The notes beneath the pieces were generated by a model that was not told the origin of the DNA, ran no database searches, and saw only the letters and a list, made by a program, of their open reading frames with translations. A program made the position numbers and the translations under genes. Of a stretch of 64,000 nt of DNA, positions 36,501 through 44,332 are shown in pieces; positions within the stretch are counted from its first letter, which is position 1; every line of letters begins with the position of its first letter. The stretch is from positions 310,001-374,000 of the forward strand of contig NZ_MNPU01000001.1 in NCBI RefSeq assembly GCF_001983165.1, given 5' to 3'. Source of the DNA: Pseudomonas gessardii. Lineage in GTDB: Bacteria > Pseudomonadota > Gammaproteobacteria > Pseudomonadales > Pseudomonadaceae.

Positions 36501-37607
36501 ATGACCGCTCAGGCTCAGTCCCAGGCGACATGCAGCACCGAGTCCTCCCAGGACAGCGTCCTGGCCGAAGTACGCAACCACATCGGCCACCTGACCCTCA
36601 ACCGCCCCGCCGGCCTCAACGCCATCACCCTGGATATGGTCCGCAGCCTCTCGGCGCACCTGCGCGCCTGGGCCGATGAGCCGCAGGTGCACGCCGTGGT
36701 CTTGCGCGGCGCCGGTGAAAAGGCCTTCTGCGCCGGTGGCGATATCCGCTCGCTGTACGACAGCTTCAAGCGCGGCGACACCCTGCACGAAGACTTCTTC
36801 GTCGAGGAATACGCCCTCGACCTGGCCATTCATCATTACCGCAAGCCGGTCCTCGCCCTGATGGACGGCTTTGTCCTGGGCGGCGGCATGGGCCTGGTCC
36901 AGGGTGCCGACCTGCGGGTAGTCACCGAGCGCAGCCGCCTGGCCATGCCGGAAGTGGCCATCGGTTATTTCCCGGACGTGGGTGGCAGCTACTTCCTGCC
37001 GCGCATTCCCGGCGAACTGGGGATTTACCTGGGGGTGACCGGGGTGCAGATCCGCGCTGCCGACGCCTTGTATTGCGGCCTGGCCGACTGGTATCTCGAC
37101 AGCGCCAGGCTGGCCGAACTGGACCAGAAGCTCGACCACCTGCAATGGCACGACTCGCCGCTCAAAGACCTGCAAGGCCTGCTGGCCAAGCTTGCGCTGC
37201 AACAATTGCCGGATGCGCCGCTGGCGGCCCTGCGCCCGGCCATCGACCACTTCTTTGCCCAGCCGGATGTGCCGAGCATTGTCGAGCAACTGCAGCAAGT
37301 GACCGTGGCCGACAGCCATGAATGGGCCGTGAGTACCGCCCAACTCATGCACACCCGTTCGCCGCTGGCCATGGCCGTCACCCTGCAAATGCTGCGACGC
37401 GGACGCCACCTGGCACTGGAAGACTGTTTTGCCCTGGAGCTGCACCTGGACCGCCAGTGGTTCGCCCGCGGCGACTTGATCGAAGGCGTGCGCGCGCTAT
37501 TGATCGACAAGGACAAAGCCCCGCACTGGAACCCGCCCACGTTATCGGCATTGGACCAAAAACACGTCGACAGCTTCTTCCAAGACTTCGTGAAGAACGG
37601 GAACTAA
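36501..37607 (+). CDS. 3-hydroxyisobutyryl-CoA hydrolase / enoyl-CoA hydratase family protein
   Basis: The product (368 residues) is a crotonase-fold enzyme. The oxyanion-hole segments are KAFCAGGDIRSLYD and GFVLGGGMGL, and the signature MPEVAIGYFPDVGGSYFLPR carries the Glu and Asp typical of 3-hydroxyisobutyryl-CoA hydrolase, which frees 3-hydroxyisobutyrate in valine breakdown. The length, longer than plain enoyl-CoA hydratases (about 260), supports the hydrolase call. The ATG at 36501 sits behind GGAG; longer in-frame starts lack one. It lies three bases before the acyl-CoA dehydrogenase gene, forming an operon. Confidence 0.85.
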   Translation: MTAQAQSQATCSTESSQDSVLAEVRNHIGHLTLNRPAGLNAITLDMVRSLSAHLRAWADEPQVHAVVLRGAGEKAFCAGGDIRSLYDSFKRGDTLHEDFFVEEYALDLAIHHYRKPVLALMDGFVLGGGMGLVQGADLRVVTERSRLAMPEVAIGYFPDVGGSYFLPRIPGELGIYLGVTGVQIRAADALYCGLADWYLDSARLAELDQKLDHLQWHDSPLKDLQGLLAKLALQQLPDAPLAALRPAIDHFFAQPDVPSIVEQLQQVTVADSHEWAVSTAQLMHTRSPLAMAVTLQMLRRGRHLALEDCFALELHLDRQWFARGDLIEGVRALLIDKDKAPHWNPPTLSALDQKHVDSFFQDFVKNGN

Positions 37608-37610
37608 ATC

Positions 37611-38762
37611 ATGCAAGATATTGAATTTACAGAAGAACAAATCATGATTCGCGACATGGCGCGCGACTTTGCCCGTGGCGAAATCGCCCCCCATGCCCAG
37701 GCCTGGGAAAAAGCCGGCTGGATCGATGACGGCCTGGTGGCGAAGATGGGCGAACTGGGCCTATTGGGCATGGTGGTGCCGGAAGAATGGGGCGGCACTT
37801 ATGTGGACTACGCGGCCTACGCCCTGGCCGTCGAGGAAATCTCGGCGGGCGACGGTGCGGTCGGCGCGCTGATGAGTATCCATAATTCAGTGGGTTGCGG
37901 CCCGATCCTCAACTACGGCACACCCGCGCAGAAAGAGACCTGGCTGGCCGAGTTGGCCAGTGGCCAGGCCATCGGCTGCTTCTGCCTGACCGAACCCCAG
38001 GCCGGCTCCGAAGCCCACAACCTGCGCACCCGCGCCGAACTGCGCGATGGCCAGTGGGTCATCAACGGCGCCAAGCAGTTTGTCAGCAATGGCAAGCGGG
38101 CCAAGTTGGCGATCGTGTTTGCGGTGACCGACCCGGAGCTGGGCAAGAAAGGCATTTCGGCGTTCCTGGTGCCCACCGACACCCCAGGCTTTACCGTGGA
38201 CCGTACCGAACACAAGATGGGCATCCGCGCCTCGGACACCTGCGCCGTGACCCTCAGCCAGTGCAGCGTGCCTGTGGCCAACCTGCTGGGCGAACGCGGC
38301 AAGGGCCTGGCCATTGCCCTGTCCAACCTTGAAGGTGGGCGTATCGGCATCGCCGCCCAGGCCCTGGGCATCGCCCGCGCTGCCTTTGAAGCGGCCCTGG
38401 CCTACGCCCGGGATCGGGTGCAGTTCGACAAGGCCATTATCGAGCACCAGAGCGTGGCCAACCTGCTGGCCGACATGCAGACCCGCCTCAATGCCGCCCG
38501 GCTGCTGATCCTGCATGCCGCGCGTTTGCGCAGTGCCGGCAAGCCGTGCCTGTCCGAGGCCTCCCAGGCCAAGCTGTTCGCGTCGGAAATGGCCGAAAAG
38601 GTCTGCTCTTCGGCGATGCAGATCCATGGCGGCTATGGCTACCTCGAAGACTACCCGGTGGAGCGTTACTACCGGGATGCGCGGATCACCCAGATTTATG
38701 AGGGCACCAGCGAGATCCAGCGCATGGTGATTGCCCGGGAGCTGAAGCACTATCAGCTCTGA
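37611..38762 (+). CDS. Acyl-CoA dehydrogenase, isobutyryl/short-branched-chain type
   Basis: The product (383 residues) is an FAD-dependent acyl-CoA dehydrogenase. Family landmarks are [39 protein letters not shown], the [16 protein letters not shown] region and the C-terminal [22 protein letters not shown], whose Glu in YEGTSE is the catalytic-base position. Coupled with a 3-hydroxyisobutyryl-CoA hydrolase-like gene it is probably isobutyryl-CoA dehydrogenase in valine degradation, but other short or branched chains cannot be excluded. Confidence 0.88.
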   Translation: MQDIEFTEEQIMIRDMARDFARGEIAPHAQAWEKAGWIDDGLVAKMGELGLLGMVVPEEWGGTYVDYAAYALAVEEISAGDGAVGALMSIHNSVGCGPILNYGTPAQKETWLAELASGQAIGCFCLTEPQAGSEAHNLRTRAELRDGQWVINGAKQFVSNGKRAKLAIVFAVTDPELGKKGISAFLVPTDTPGFTVDRTEHKMGIRASDTCAVTLSQCSVPVANLLGERGKGLAIALSNLEGGRIGIAAQALGIARAAFEAALAYARDRVQFDKAIIEHQSVANLLADMQTRLNAARLLILHAARLRSAGKPCLSEASQAKLFASEMAEKVCSSAMQIHGGYGYLEDYPVERYYRDARITQIYEGTSEIQRMVIARELKHYQL

Positions 38763-38774
38763 TCGGAAAGGATT

Positions 38775-38793
38775 GCTCCCTTTGTAAGGGAGC
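38775..38793. terminator. Hairpin between converging genes
   Basis: GCTCCCTT-tgt-AAGGGAGC is a perfect eight-base stem with a three-base loop. It stands 12 bases after the acyl-CoA dehydrogenase stop codon and 21 bases before the stop codon of the minus-strand orphan, so it could serve both directions. There is no long T-run on either side. Confidence 0.6.
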
Positions 38794-38813
38794 CATTGGC
38801 AAATAAGAGACTT

Positions 38814-39239
38814 TTATAAGTTTTGTATGTCGAACTCCACATTCGCCGTCAACTTCTTGTTTTCCCGTTCGGCCTCAATCAGCATCGTTCCGTGAGCATG
38901 CTTTCTGTCTGAAGAAAACGTAACGTCAATGTGGCCGCTTTTTGTCGGCCAGGGTTCTAATGAATCCAACGAATAATAGTCCAAGGAGCGGAGATTTTTG
39001 TCACGGTACTCATACTTGCCAGTGGGAGTGCCAGCATCCAAAGCCGCTTGGATAGCCGTAAGCCTGGGTGCTACCCCTTGGTCACCGTATATGTAAATTG
39101 GATCCATGAGGTTGCCATACCAAACAAATTCCGCAACGAAATCCGGTTCAGGAGTACTTCCTATTGTTATTTTTGCCGTCATTTTTCCTTTTAAACAGAC
39201 ACTGTCGTTTGGGTTGTTTCTACGCGTATCGATATACAT
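38814..39239 (-). CDS. Low-GC orphan protein of unknown function
   Basis: The product (141 residues from the ATG at 39237-39239) has no signal peptide or membrane segment and is rich in charged residues; segments such as AKITIGSTPEPDFVAEFVWYG and SGHIDVTFSSDRKHAHGTM suggest an all-beta fold. I do not recognise a family. The start is uncertain: a TTG five codons earlier is in frame and the ribosome-binding site GGTGAG is only three bases from the ATG. The gene is much richer in A+T than its neighbours, indicating recent acquisition. It converges on the acyl-CoA dehydrogenase gene. Confidence 0.5.
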   Translation of the reverse strand: MYIDTRRNNPNDSVCLKGKMTAKITIGSTPEPDFVAEFVWYGNLMDPIYIYGDQGVAPRLTAIQAALDAGTPTGKYEYRDKNLRSLDYYSLDSLEPWPTKSGHIDVTFSSDRKHAHGTMLIEAERENKKLTANVEFDIQNL

Positions 39240-39308
39240 ATTCTCACCATCCAAGTGACTGATTAGCAGGGTGTGCGCCCATTAGATAACGAGTGGTGAA
39301 TATTAAAA

Positions 39309-39326
39309 ACTGTCAAATCTGACAGT
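39309..39326. repeat. Palindrome in the divergent intergenic region
   Basis: ACTGTCA-aatc-TGACAGT is a perfect seven-base inverted repeat. It sits between the minus-strand orphan and the plus-strand SRPBCC gene and could be an operator for either. It is not the same as the CusR-like box at 39923 but uses the same TGACA element in the opposite arrangement. Confidence 0.5.
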
Positions 39327-39470
39327 CTAAAAAGTTGTTTTTTATTTCTTTTCATCGCAGTTGATGGCCCCTCTGCCAGTGGTGCCCGACGATCACACCG
39401 TGCAATGCCCGTAACGCCGACTATTCTGACTAGCGCCCAGTGCCCGTTCCCGCCACACAGGAGGTGTGCC

Positions 39471-39920
39471 ATGAGTGCCGTCGATCACCGGATCCACGCC
39501 GAGCGGATCAGCCAGGAGCGCTACATCCAAGCCCCCATCGAAGCCGTCTACGACTACGTGACCCAGCCGGATCGCTGGCACGAGTGGCACCCCACCTCAT
39601 TGAGCGCAGACACCGGCACCCGTGGTTCACTGCCCGCCGGTCAGCGCTTTACCGAGATAATCGACCTGATGGGCGTGCGCGTGCCCATGAGCTACCGGGT
39701 GCAGATCGCCGTGCCGCCCCGGGAGTTCAAGACCGTTTTTACCTCACTTGCCGTCGATGGCAGCATTCACTACTTTCTCCAGGCTCGCGGCAGCGGCACC
39801 TTGTTCACCCGGGTGCTGAGCTATGAGACCGAACTGCAACTGCAGGCCTTGCAAGTGCGCATGGTCGAGCTGTCGAATCAGGCCATGGATCAACTCAAGC
39901 AGCGTCTGGAAGGAACCTGA
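39471..39920 (+). CDS. SRPBCC-superfamily protein
   Basis: The product (149 residues) belongs to the START/Bet v1-like SRPBCC superfamily, which form a hydrophobic ligand pocket. The opening ERYIQAPIEAVYDYVTQP, the WHEWHP, the FTEIIDLMG and the terminal helix LQALQVRMVELSNQAMDQLKQRLE match it. The ATG at 39471 sits 5 bases after an AGGAGG ribosome-binding site. Ligand unknown; it ends three bases before a CusR-like box that probably controls the next gene, not this one. Confidence 0.75.
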   Translation: MSAVDHRIHAERISQERYIQAPIEAVYDYVTQPDRWHEWHPTSLSADTGTRGSLPAGQRFTEIIDLMGVRVPMSYRVQIAVPPREFKTVFTSLAVDGSIHYFLQARGSGTLFTRVLSYETELQLQALQVRMVELSNQAMDQLKQRLEGT

Positions 39921-39922
39921 GC

Positions 39923-39936
39923 TGACAAAATTGTCA
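39923..39936. promoter_or_regulatory. CusR/CopR-like box upstream of the DUF411 gene
   Basis: TGACAA-AA-TTGTCA is a perfect palindrome identical in its half-sites to the CusR copper box of E. coli (TGACAA-nn-TTGTCA). It lies 150 bases upstream of the ATG of the DUF411 gene, a family often found with copper-resistance genes. Copper-responsive control is inferred; no sensor kinase or regulator gene is in the window. Confidence 0.6.
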
Positions 39937-40086
39937 TCTTTGTCTCAGTTTGCCGACAGCCACGGACGCTAAGCTGCGTGCTTGTCGCGTGCCCGTATAA
40001 TTTAGAAACACAACCACCTCACCTGATGCGCAAAAGCGCGGACAATGCGCCCTCTTTGCGCACTCCGTAACTTATGGGACCTGTCT

Positions 40087-40533
40087 ATGAAAACCACCCT
40101 GCGCCTGACTCTACTGTCCGCCCTGTTCATCACCACCCTGGCCCAGGCGGCCGAGTTGATCCCGATTGATGTGCACCGCGACGCCAATTGCGGCTGCTGC
40201 AAGCAATGGATCAGCCATCTGGAAAGCAATGGGTTCAAGGTCAATGACCATGTCGAAGCCGATATGAGCGCGGTCAAGCAGCGCCTGGGCGTGGTTCCGC
40301 GCCTGGCTTCGTGCCATACCGCCGTGATCGACGGTAAGTTTGTCGAAGGCCATGTGCCTGCCGACCAGGTATTGGCCCTGCGCAAGCGCAACGACCTGCT
40401 GGGCATCGCGGCCCCGGGCATGCCCATGGGCTCGCCGGGGATGGAAACCGAGGGCATGAGCGACGCGTATCAAGTCATTGGCCTGACCCGCGAAGGCAAA
40501 GACGTGGTGGTAGCCCAATACCCGGCCCGCTGA
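40087..40533 (+). CDS. Exported DUF411 metal-binding protein
   Basis: The product (148 residues) has a signal peptide (about residues 1-20, cleavage after LAQA) and the DUF411 core. This includes DANCGCCKQWISHL, with a CxCC metal-binding cluster, LGVVPRLASCHTAVIDG, and the VEGHVPADQVLAL segment; Met-rich GMPMGSPGMETEGM follows near the end, a pattern that suits copper binding. It is probably a periplasmic copper-handling protein. The ATG at 40087 lies behind a weak ribosome-binding site. A YqaA-family gene starts four bases after its stop codon. Confidence 0.85.
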   Translation: MKTTLRLTLLSALFITTLAQAAELIPIDVHRDANCGCCKQWISHLESNGFKVNDHVEADMSAVKQRLGVVPRLASCHTAVIDGKFVEGHVPADQVLALRKRNDLLGIAAPGMPMGSPGMETEGMSDAYQVIGLTREGKDVVVAQYPAR

Positions 40534-40536
40534 GCA

Positions 40537-40968
40537 ATGCTTGCGGGCTATGCCGGGCTGTTTTTCAGCGCGTTTGGCGCCGCCACCCTGTTACCCCTGC
40601 AATCGGAAGCGGTGCTGGTGGCGCTGCTGCTCAATGGCAGCTACTCACTGTGGTTGCTGCTCGGCATCGCGACCCTGGGCAATGTGCTGGGTTCTTTGGT
40701 CAACTGGTTGCTGGGGCGTTCGGTCGAGCTGTTCAAGGACCGCCGCTGGTTCCCCGTCAGCGCCACGCAGCTGGAAAAATCCCGCCGCCATTATCGACGC
40801 TGGGGCCATTGGTCACTGCTGCTCAGTTGGCTGCCGATCATCGGCGACCCCCTGACCCTGGTGGCCGGGGTGATGAAGGAACCGCTGTGGCGTTTTGTGC
40901 TGATCGTCAGCCTGGCCAAGGCGGCCCGTTATGCCATGGTGGCAATGGTCACGCTGCACTGGATGTAA
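40537..40968 (+). CDS. YqaA/DedA-like membrane protein
   Basis: The product (143 residues) is a small inner-membrane protein of the VTT/YqaA group, with FFSAFGAATLLPLQSEAVLVALL, ATLGNVLGSLVNWLLGR and WLPIIGDPLTLVAGVM, the last being the YqaA counterpart of the VTT signature. Four hydrophobic segments are visible. YqaA proteins are of unknown function, though DedA relatives move lipids across membranes. It follows DUF411 by four bases, so the two are probably coregulated by the box at 39923. Confidence 0.8.
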   Translation: MLAGYAGLFFSAFGAATLLPLQSEAVLVALLLNGSYSLWLLLGIATLGNVLGSLVNWLLGRSVELFKDRRWFPVSATQLEKSRRHYRRWGHWSLLLSWLPIIGDPLTLVAGVMKEPLWRFVLIVSLAKAARYAMVAMVTLHWM

Positions 40969-40993
40969 CACCGCCAGTCGCGAGGGCTTCAAG

Positions 40994-41155
40994 TTAGCGC
41001 GGTACCGGCAACGGGGTGTCTGTGCTGAGGCTATCTGCCCAGGCCTGGACCGCTTGGTGGTCAATGACGCGCCCAGCGTCAACATCATCCAAGGCTTCGC
41101 GTGTCAGGCGGCTACGCTCTTCTTCCTGGTCGATCCAAACGGACAGAGCCTGTAG
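40994..41155 (-). pseudogene. Relic of a CopG/ParD-type antitoxin gene
   Basis: The C-terminal 53 codons of a ribbon-helix-helix antitoxin are readable: LTREALDDVDAGRVIDHQAVQAWADSL is the kind of dimer tail seen in antitoxins of the ParD/CopG class, ending at a TAA at 40994-40996. The N-terminal DNA-binding ribbon is absent or scrambled; upstream sequence turns into the hydrolase promoter. No toxin gene follows downstream. This is likely a decayed module; its identification rests on pattern memory. Confidence 0.45.
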
Positions 41156-41229
41156 CTTGCTGTAACAGGTTAATCCCCGCTTAATCCACCCGCCACAGCA
41201 TCCGGGAGCATCGCCCCAGGAGCCTTCCC

Positions 41230-42243
41230 ATGCCGCTGACACGCTCGTTTCTCTTTACCGGCCTGCTGGCCACTTGCGCCCTGCCTGCCTTGGCAGCCAT
41301 ACAAAACCCAAGCTATGGCCCGCAGTTGCAAGGCTTCCCATACCCGTATCCGCTCGAACACTTCGACTTCCAGTCCCAGGGCCAGGCCGTGCAAATGGGT
41401 TATATGGATGTGCCCGCCAAAAGCCCCGCCAATGGCCGCAGCGTGGTGTTGATGCATGGCAAGAACTTCTGCGGTGCGACCTGGGAGGCCTCGATCAAGG
41501 CCCTGAGCGAGGCCGGCTACCGGGTGATCGCCCCGGATCAGATCGGCTTCTGCACCTCCAGCAAGCCTGAGCACTATCAGTACAGCTTCCAGCAGTTGGC
41601 AATCAACACTCATCAGCTCCTGCAAAAGCTCGGCATTCCCAAGGCCACCCTTGTCGGCCACTCCACCGGTGGCATGCTGGCTACCCGCTACGCCCTGCTC
41701 TACCCCAAACAGACCGAGCAACTGGCACTGGTCAACCCGATCGGCCTGGAAGACTGGAAGGCCCTGGGCGTGCCCTATCGTAGCGTCGACCAATGGTATG
41801 CGCGCGAGTTGCAACTGAGCGCCGATGGCGTGCGCGAGTACGAGCGCAAGACCTACTACGATGGCCGCTGGAAGCCTGAATACGAACGCTGGGTGGACAT
41901 GCTCGTCGGCCTGAACCAGGGGCCTGGCCATAAGCGGGTGGCGTGGAACTCGGCGTTGATTTACGACATGATCTTCACCCAGCCGGTGTACTACGAATTC
42001 AAGGACCTGCAGGTGCCAACCCTGCTGTTGATTGGGACATCGGACATTACCGCCATTGGCAGCGATAACGCACCGCCCGAGGTCAAGGCCAGGCTCGGTC
42101 ACTACGACAAACTGGGCAAGCAGGTGGCCAAGCTGATCCCCCGCTCGACCTTGGTGGAGTTCCCGGGCCTGGGCCATGCACCACAGATGGAAGAGCCTGT
42201 GCGCTTTCATCAGGCGCTGTTGCAAGGGTTGCAGGCGCTCTGA
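41230..42243 (+). CDS. Exported alpha/beta hydrolase
   Basis: The product (337 residues) has an export signal (residues 1-22, LPALA-AIQ) and an alpha/beta-hydrolase fold: oxyanion-hole segment LMHGKNFCGATWE, nucleophile Ser in LVGHSTGGMLA, a later Asp in LLIGTSDIT and His in GLGHAPQMEEP. It is probably a periplasmic or secreted esterase of small acyl substrates; the substrate cannot be told. The ATG sits behind AGGAG. It is followed by an AT-rich stretch and the glgA leader. Confidence 0.85.
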   Translation: MPLTRSFLFTGLLATCALPALAAIQNPSYGPQLQGFPYPYPLEHFDFQSQGQAVQMGYMDVPAKSPANGRSVVLMHGKNFCGATWEASIKALSEAGYRVIAPDQIGFCTSSKPEHYQYSFQQLAINTHQLLQKLGIPKATLVGHSTGGMLATRYALLYPKQTEQLALVNPIGLEDWKALGVPYRSVDQWYARELQLSADGVREYERKTYYDGRWKPEYERWVDMLVGLNQGPGHKRVAWNSALIYDMIFTQPVYYEFKDLQVPTLLLIGTSDITAIGSDNAPPEVKARLGHYDKLGKQVAKLIPRSTLVEFPGLGHAPQMEEPVRFHQALLQGLQAL

Positions 42244-42758
42244 GCTTCTTAAGGGTATCCAGGCATGGCGGGCGGGCGGTGCTTGCATGAAAAATTTTGA
42301 TATTTGACTTCATGAATATAATTTAACTTCATGATTTATATATAAATTATATCTTGATAAATCACTTTAAGTAGCCTGCTGCACTGCTATCGAGCAGCCC
42401 GCCCCCGACGCCCCATCAAGAGGCAACCCCCGCCGACACGGGTGTTGCAAATTAAATTGTCCTACAACACTTGCAGGCCCTGGGCTCTGTCCTAGACTGA
42501 AGAACGATGGGTCATCGATCAGAATAAAAGCCCCCGCAAAAAATCGAAACTTTCCAACTCTGCCGCAGGTCAGGTTTAAGGTAGGGCGCACGCCACCGGC
42601 ACCAGCCGGACGTCCGCCCATCCAATCTATCTATCAGTTCGGTGCAATTGGCATAAGCCTTGCCAGTCTGTGCAGTGCTAGTGCGCGTGACCGCAGGACG
42701 CGGTTGACTTTCGCCGAGGGCGCCAGGCTCTCGGCTGACCAACACATGGGAGATAACG
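42244..42758. other. AT-rich island and glgA upstream region, no gene seen
   Basis: Positions 42290-42370 are exceptionally A+T rich. They hold a ten-base perfect inverted repeat (ATATAATTTA 42316-42325 / TAAATTATAT 42343-42352), a 14-base palindrome ATTTATATATAAAT (42334-42347) and a direct repeat ACTTCATGA at 42307 and 42326. The remainder up to glgA is GC-normal and should carry the glgA promoter and a long leader. Confidence 0.6.
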
Positions 42759-44318
42759 ATGATCAGTGCCGCTTCGGGAATTCAGGGACAGCGTTTCAGT
42801 CAGCCGGTCGATGGGCCAACCACTCTGGTTGACCTTCCCGGCACAGTGCGGCCGGTCTCGTCTCAAAACCCCAATCGCAAGAAAGTCCTGTTTGTGACCT
42901 CGGAACTGGCTGACCTGGTGAAAACCGGTGGCCTGGGCGATGTGTCCGCCGCCCTGCCCCGGGCCATGGCCCATCTGCATGATGTGCGGGTGTTGATTCC
43001 GGGCTACCGCCAAGTGCTCGACAGCGACAACCCGATCCATATCATCGGCGAGCTGGGGGGCCATGCTGCGCTGCCGCCGTGCAAGATCGGGCGCATGGAC
43101 CTCAAGGACGGCCTGGTCATCTATGTGCTGATCTGCCCCGAGCTGTACGAGCGTGAAGGCACGCCCTACGGCGCCAACAACGGTCGCGACTGGCCCGACA
43201 ACCATATCCGCTTCGCCCGCCTGGGCCTGGCCGCTGCCGATATTGCCGCCAACCTCGCGCAAATCCACTGGTGCCCGGACCTGGTGCACGCCCATGACTG
43301 GCCGGCGGGCCTGGCCCCGGCCTATATGCACTGGCGTGGGTCACGCACGCCCACCCTGTTTACCATCCATAACCTGGCCTACCAGGGCGTGGTCAGCCTG
43401 GCTTCGTGCCCGGAACTGGGGATTCCCGACCATGCCTTGCAACAGGAAGGCATGGAGTTCTACGGCAAGATGTCGTTCCTCAAGGCGGGCATGGCCTATT
43501 CCAGCCATATCACCACGGTCAGCGCCACCTACGCCCGGGAGATCACCACCCCCGAGTTCGGCTGCGGCCTGGACGGTTTCCTCGCCAGCAAGACCCAGCA
43601 AGGCCTGCTCAGTGGCATCCCCAATGGCATCGATGAGAGCTGGGAGTCGTCCACCGACCCGCACCTGGATCACCCCTTCAATATCGGCGATTGGCAAGGC
43701 AAGGCGGTCAACGCCAGCCATGTGCGCCAGCTATTCGGCCTGGATGAATCCACCGGCCCCTTGTTTGCCGTGGTGTCGCGCCTGGTGTACCAGAAAGGCC
43801 TGGACCTGACCGAAGCCGTGGCCGGTTTTATCGTCGAGCATGGCGGGCAGATTGCGATCATCGGGCGTGGCGAGCCGGAAGAAGAACAGGCCATGCGCGC
43901 CCTGGCCCTGCGTTTCCCCGGCCGTATCGGCGTGCGCATCGGCTTTAACGAAACCGACGCCCGCCGCATGTTCGCCGGCAGCGACTTTTTGCTGATGCCC
44001 TCGCGCTACGAGCCGTGCGGCTTGAGCCAGATGTACGCCCAGCGCTTCGGCTCGCTGCCGGTGGCGCGCAATACCGGCGGCCTGGCCGACACCATCGAAG
44101 ACGGCGTGACCGGGTTCCTGTTCGATGAGTCCAGCGTGCCAAGCTATGAAGCGGCCCTCAAGCGCGCCTTCAAGGTATTCGCCTTCCCCGGCCTGCTCAA
44201 CGCCATGCGCTGCCGGGCCATGGCCGCCCCCTTCAACTGGGGCCAGGCCGTTGCACCCTATGCCGAACTTTACGAGCAACTGGTAGCGAAAGGGCTGGGA
44301 AAATCGGGGAAAGTCTAA
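42759..44318 (+). CDS. glgA: Glycogen/starch-type synthase
   Basis: The product (519 residues) extends alpha-1,4-glucan from a nucleotide-sugar donor. The GT5 start motif KTGGLGDVSAALP is at about residues 56-67, after an N-terminal extension of about 40 residues; LFTIHNLAYQG and the PSRYEPCGLSQMYAQRFGSLPVARNTGG end motif follow. It is the first gene of a six-gene block glgA-treZ-malQ-treY-DUF2934-glgX. No glgC-like ADP-glucose synthase is present in the window, in line with Pseudomonas clusters I know, so the source of donor is outside. The gene starts 14 bases upstream of the usual RKKVLFVTSE segment region by in-frame ATG; the N-terminal length is uncertain. Confidence 0.93.
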   Translation: MISAASGIQGQRFSQPVDGPTTLVDLPGTVRPVSSQNPNRKKVLFVTSELADLVKTGGLGDVSAALPRAMAHLHDVRVLIPGYRQVLDSDNPIHIIGELGGHAALPPCKIGRMDLKDGLVIYVLICPELYEREGTPYGANNGRDWPDNHIRFARLGLAAADIAANLAQIHWCPDLVHAHDWPAGLAPAYMHWRGSRTPTLFTIHNLAYQGVVSLASCPELGIPDHALQQEGMEFYGKMSFLKAGMAYSSHITTVSATYAREITTPEFGCGLDGFLASKTQQGLLSGIPNGIDESWESSTDPHLDHPFNIGDWQGKAVNASHVRQLFGLDESTGPLFAVVSRLVYQKGLDLTEAVAGFIVEHGGQIAIIGRGEPEEEQAMRALALRFPGRIGVRIGFNETDARRMFAGSDFLLMPSRYEPCGLSQMYAQRFGSLPVARNTGGLADTIEDGVTGFLFDESSVPSYEAALKRAFKVFAFPGLLNAMRCRAMAAPFNWGQAVAPYAELYEQLVAKGLGKSGKV

Positions 44319-44332
44319 AGAGGTTGGGATAG

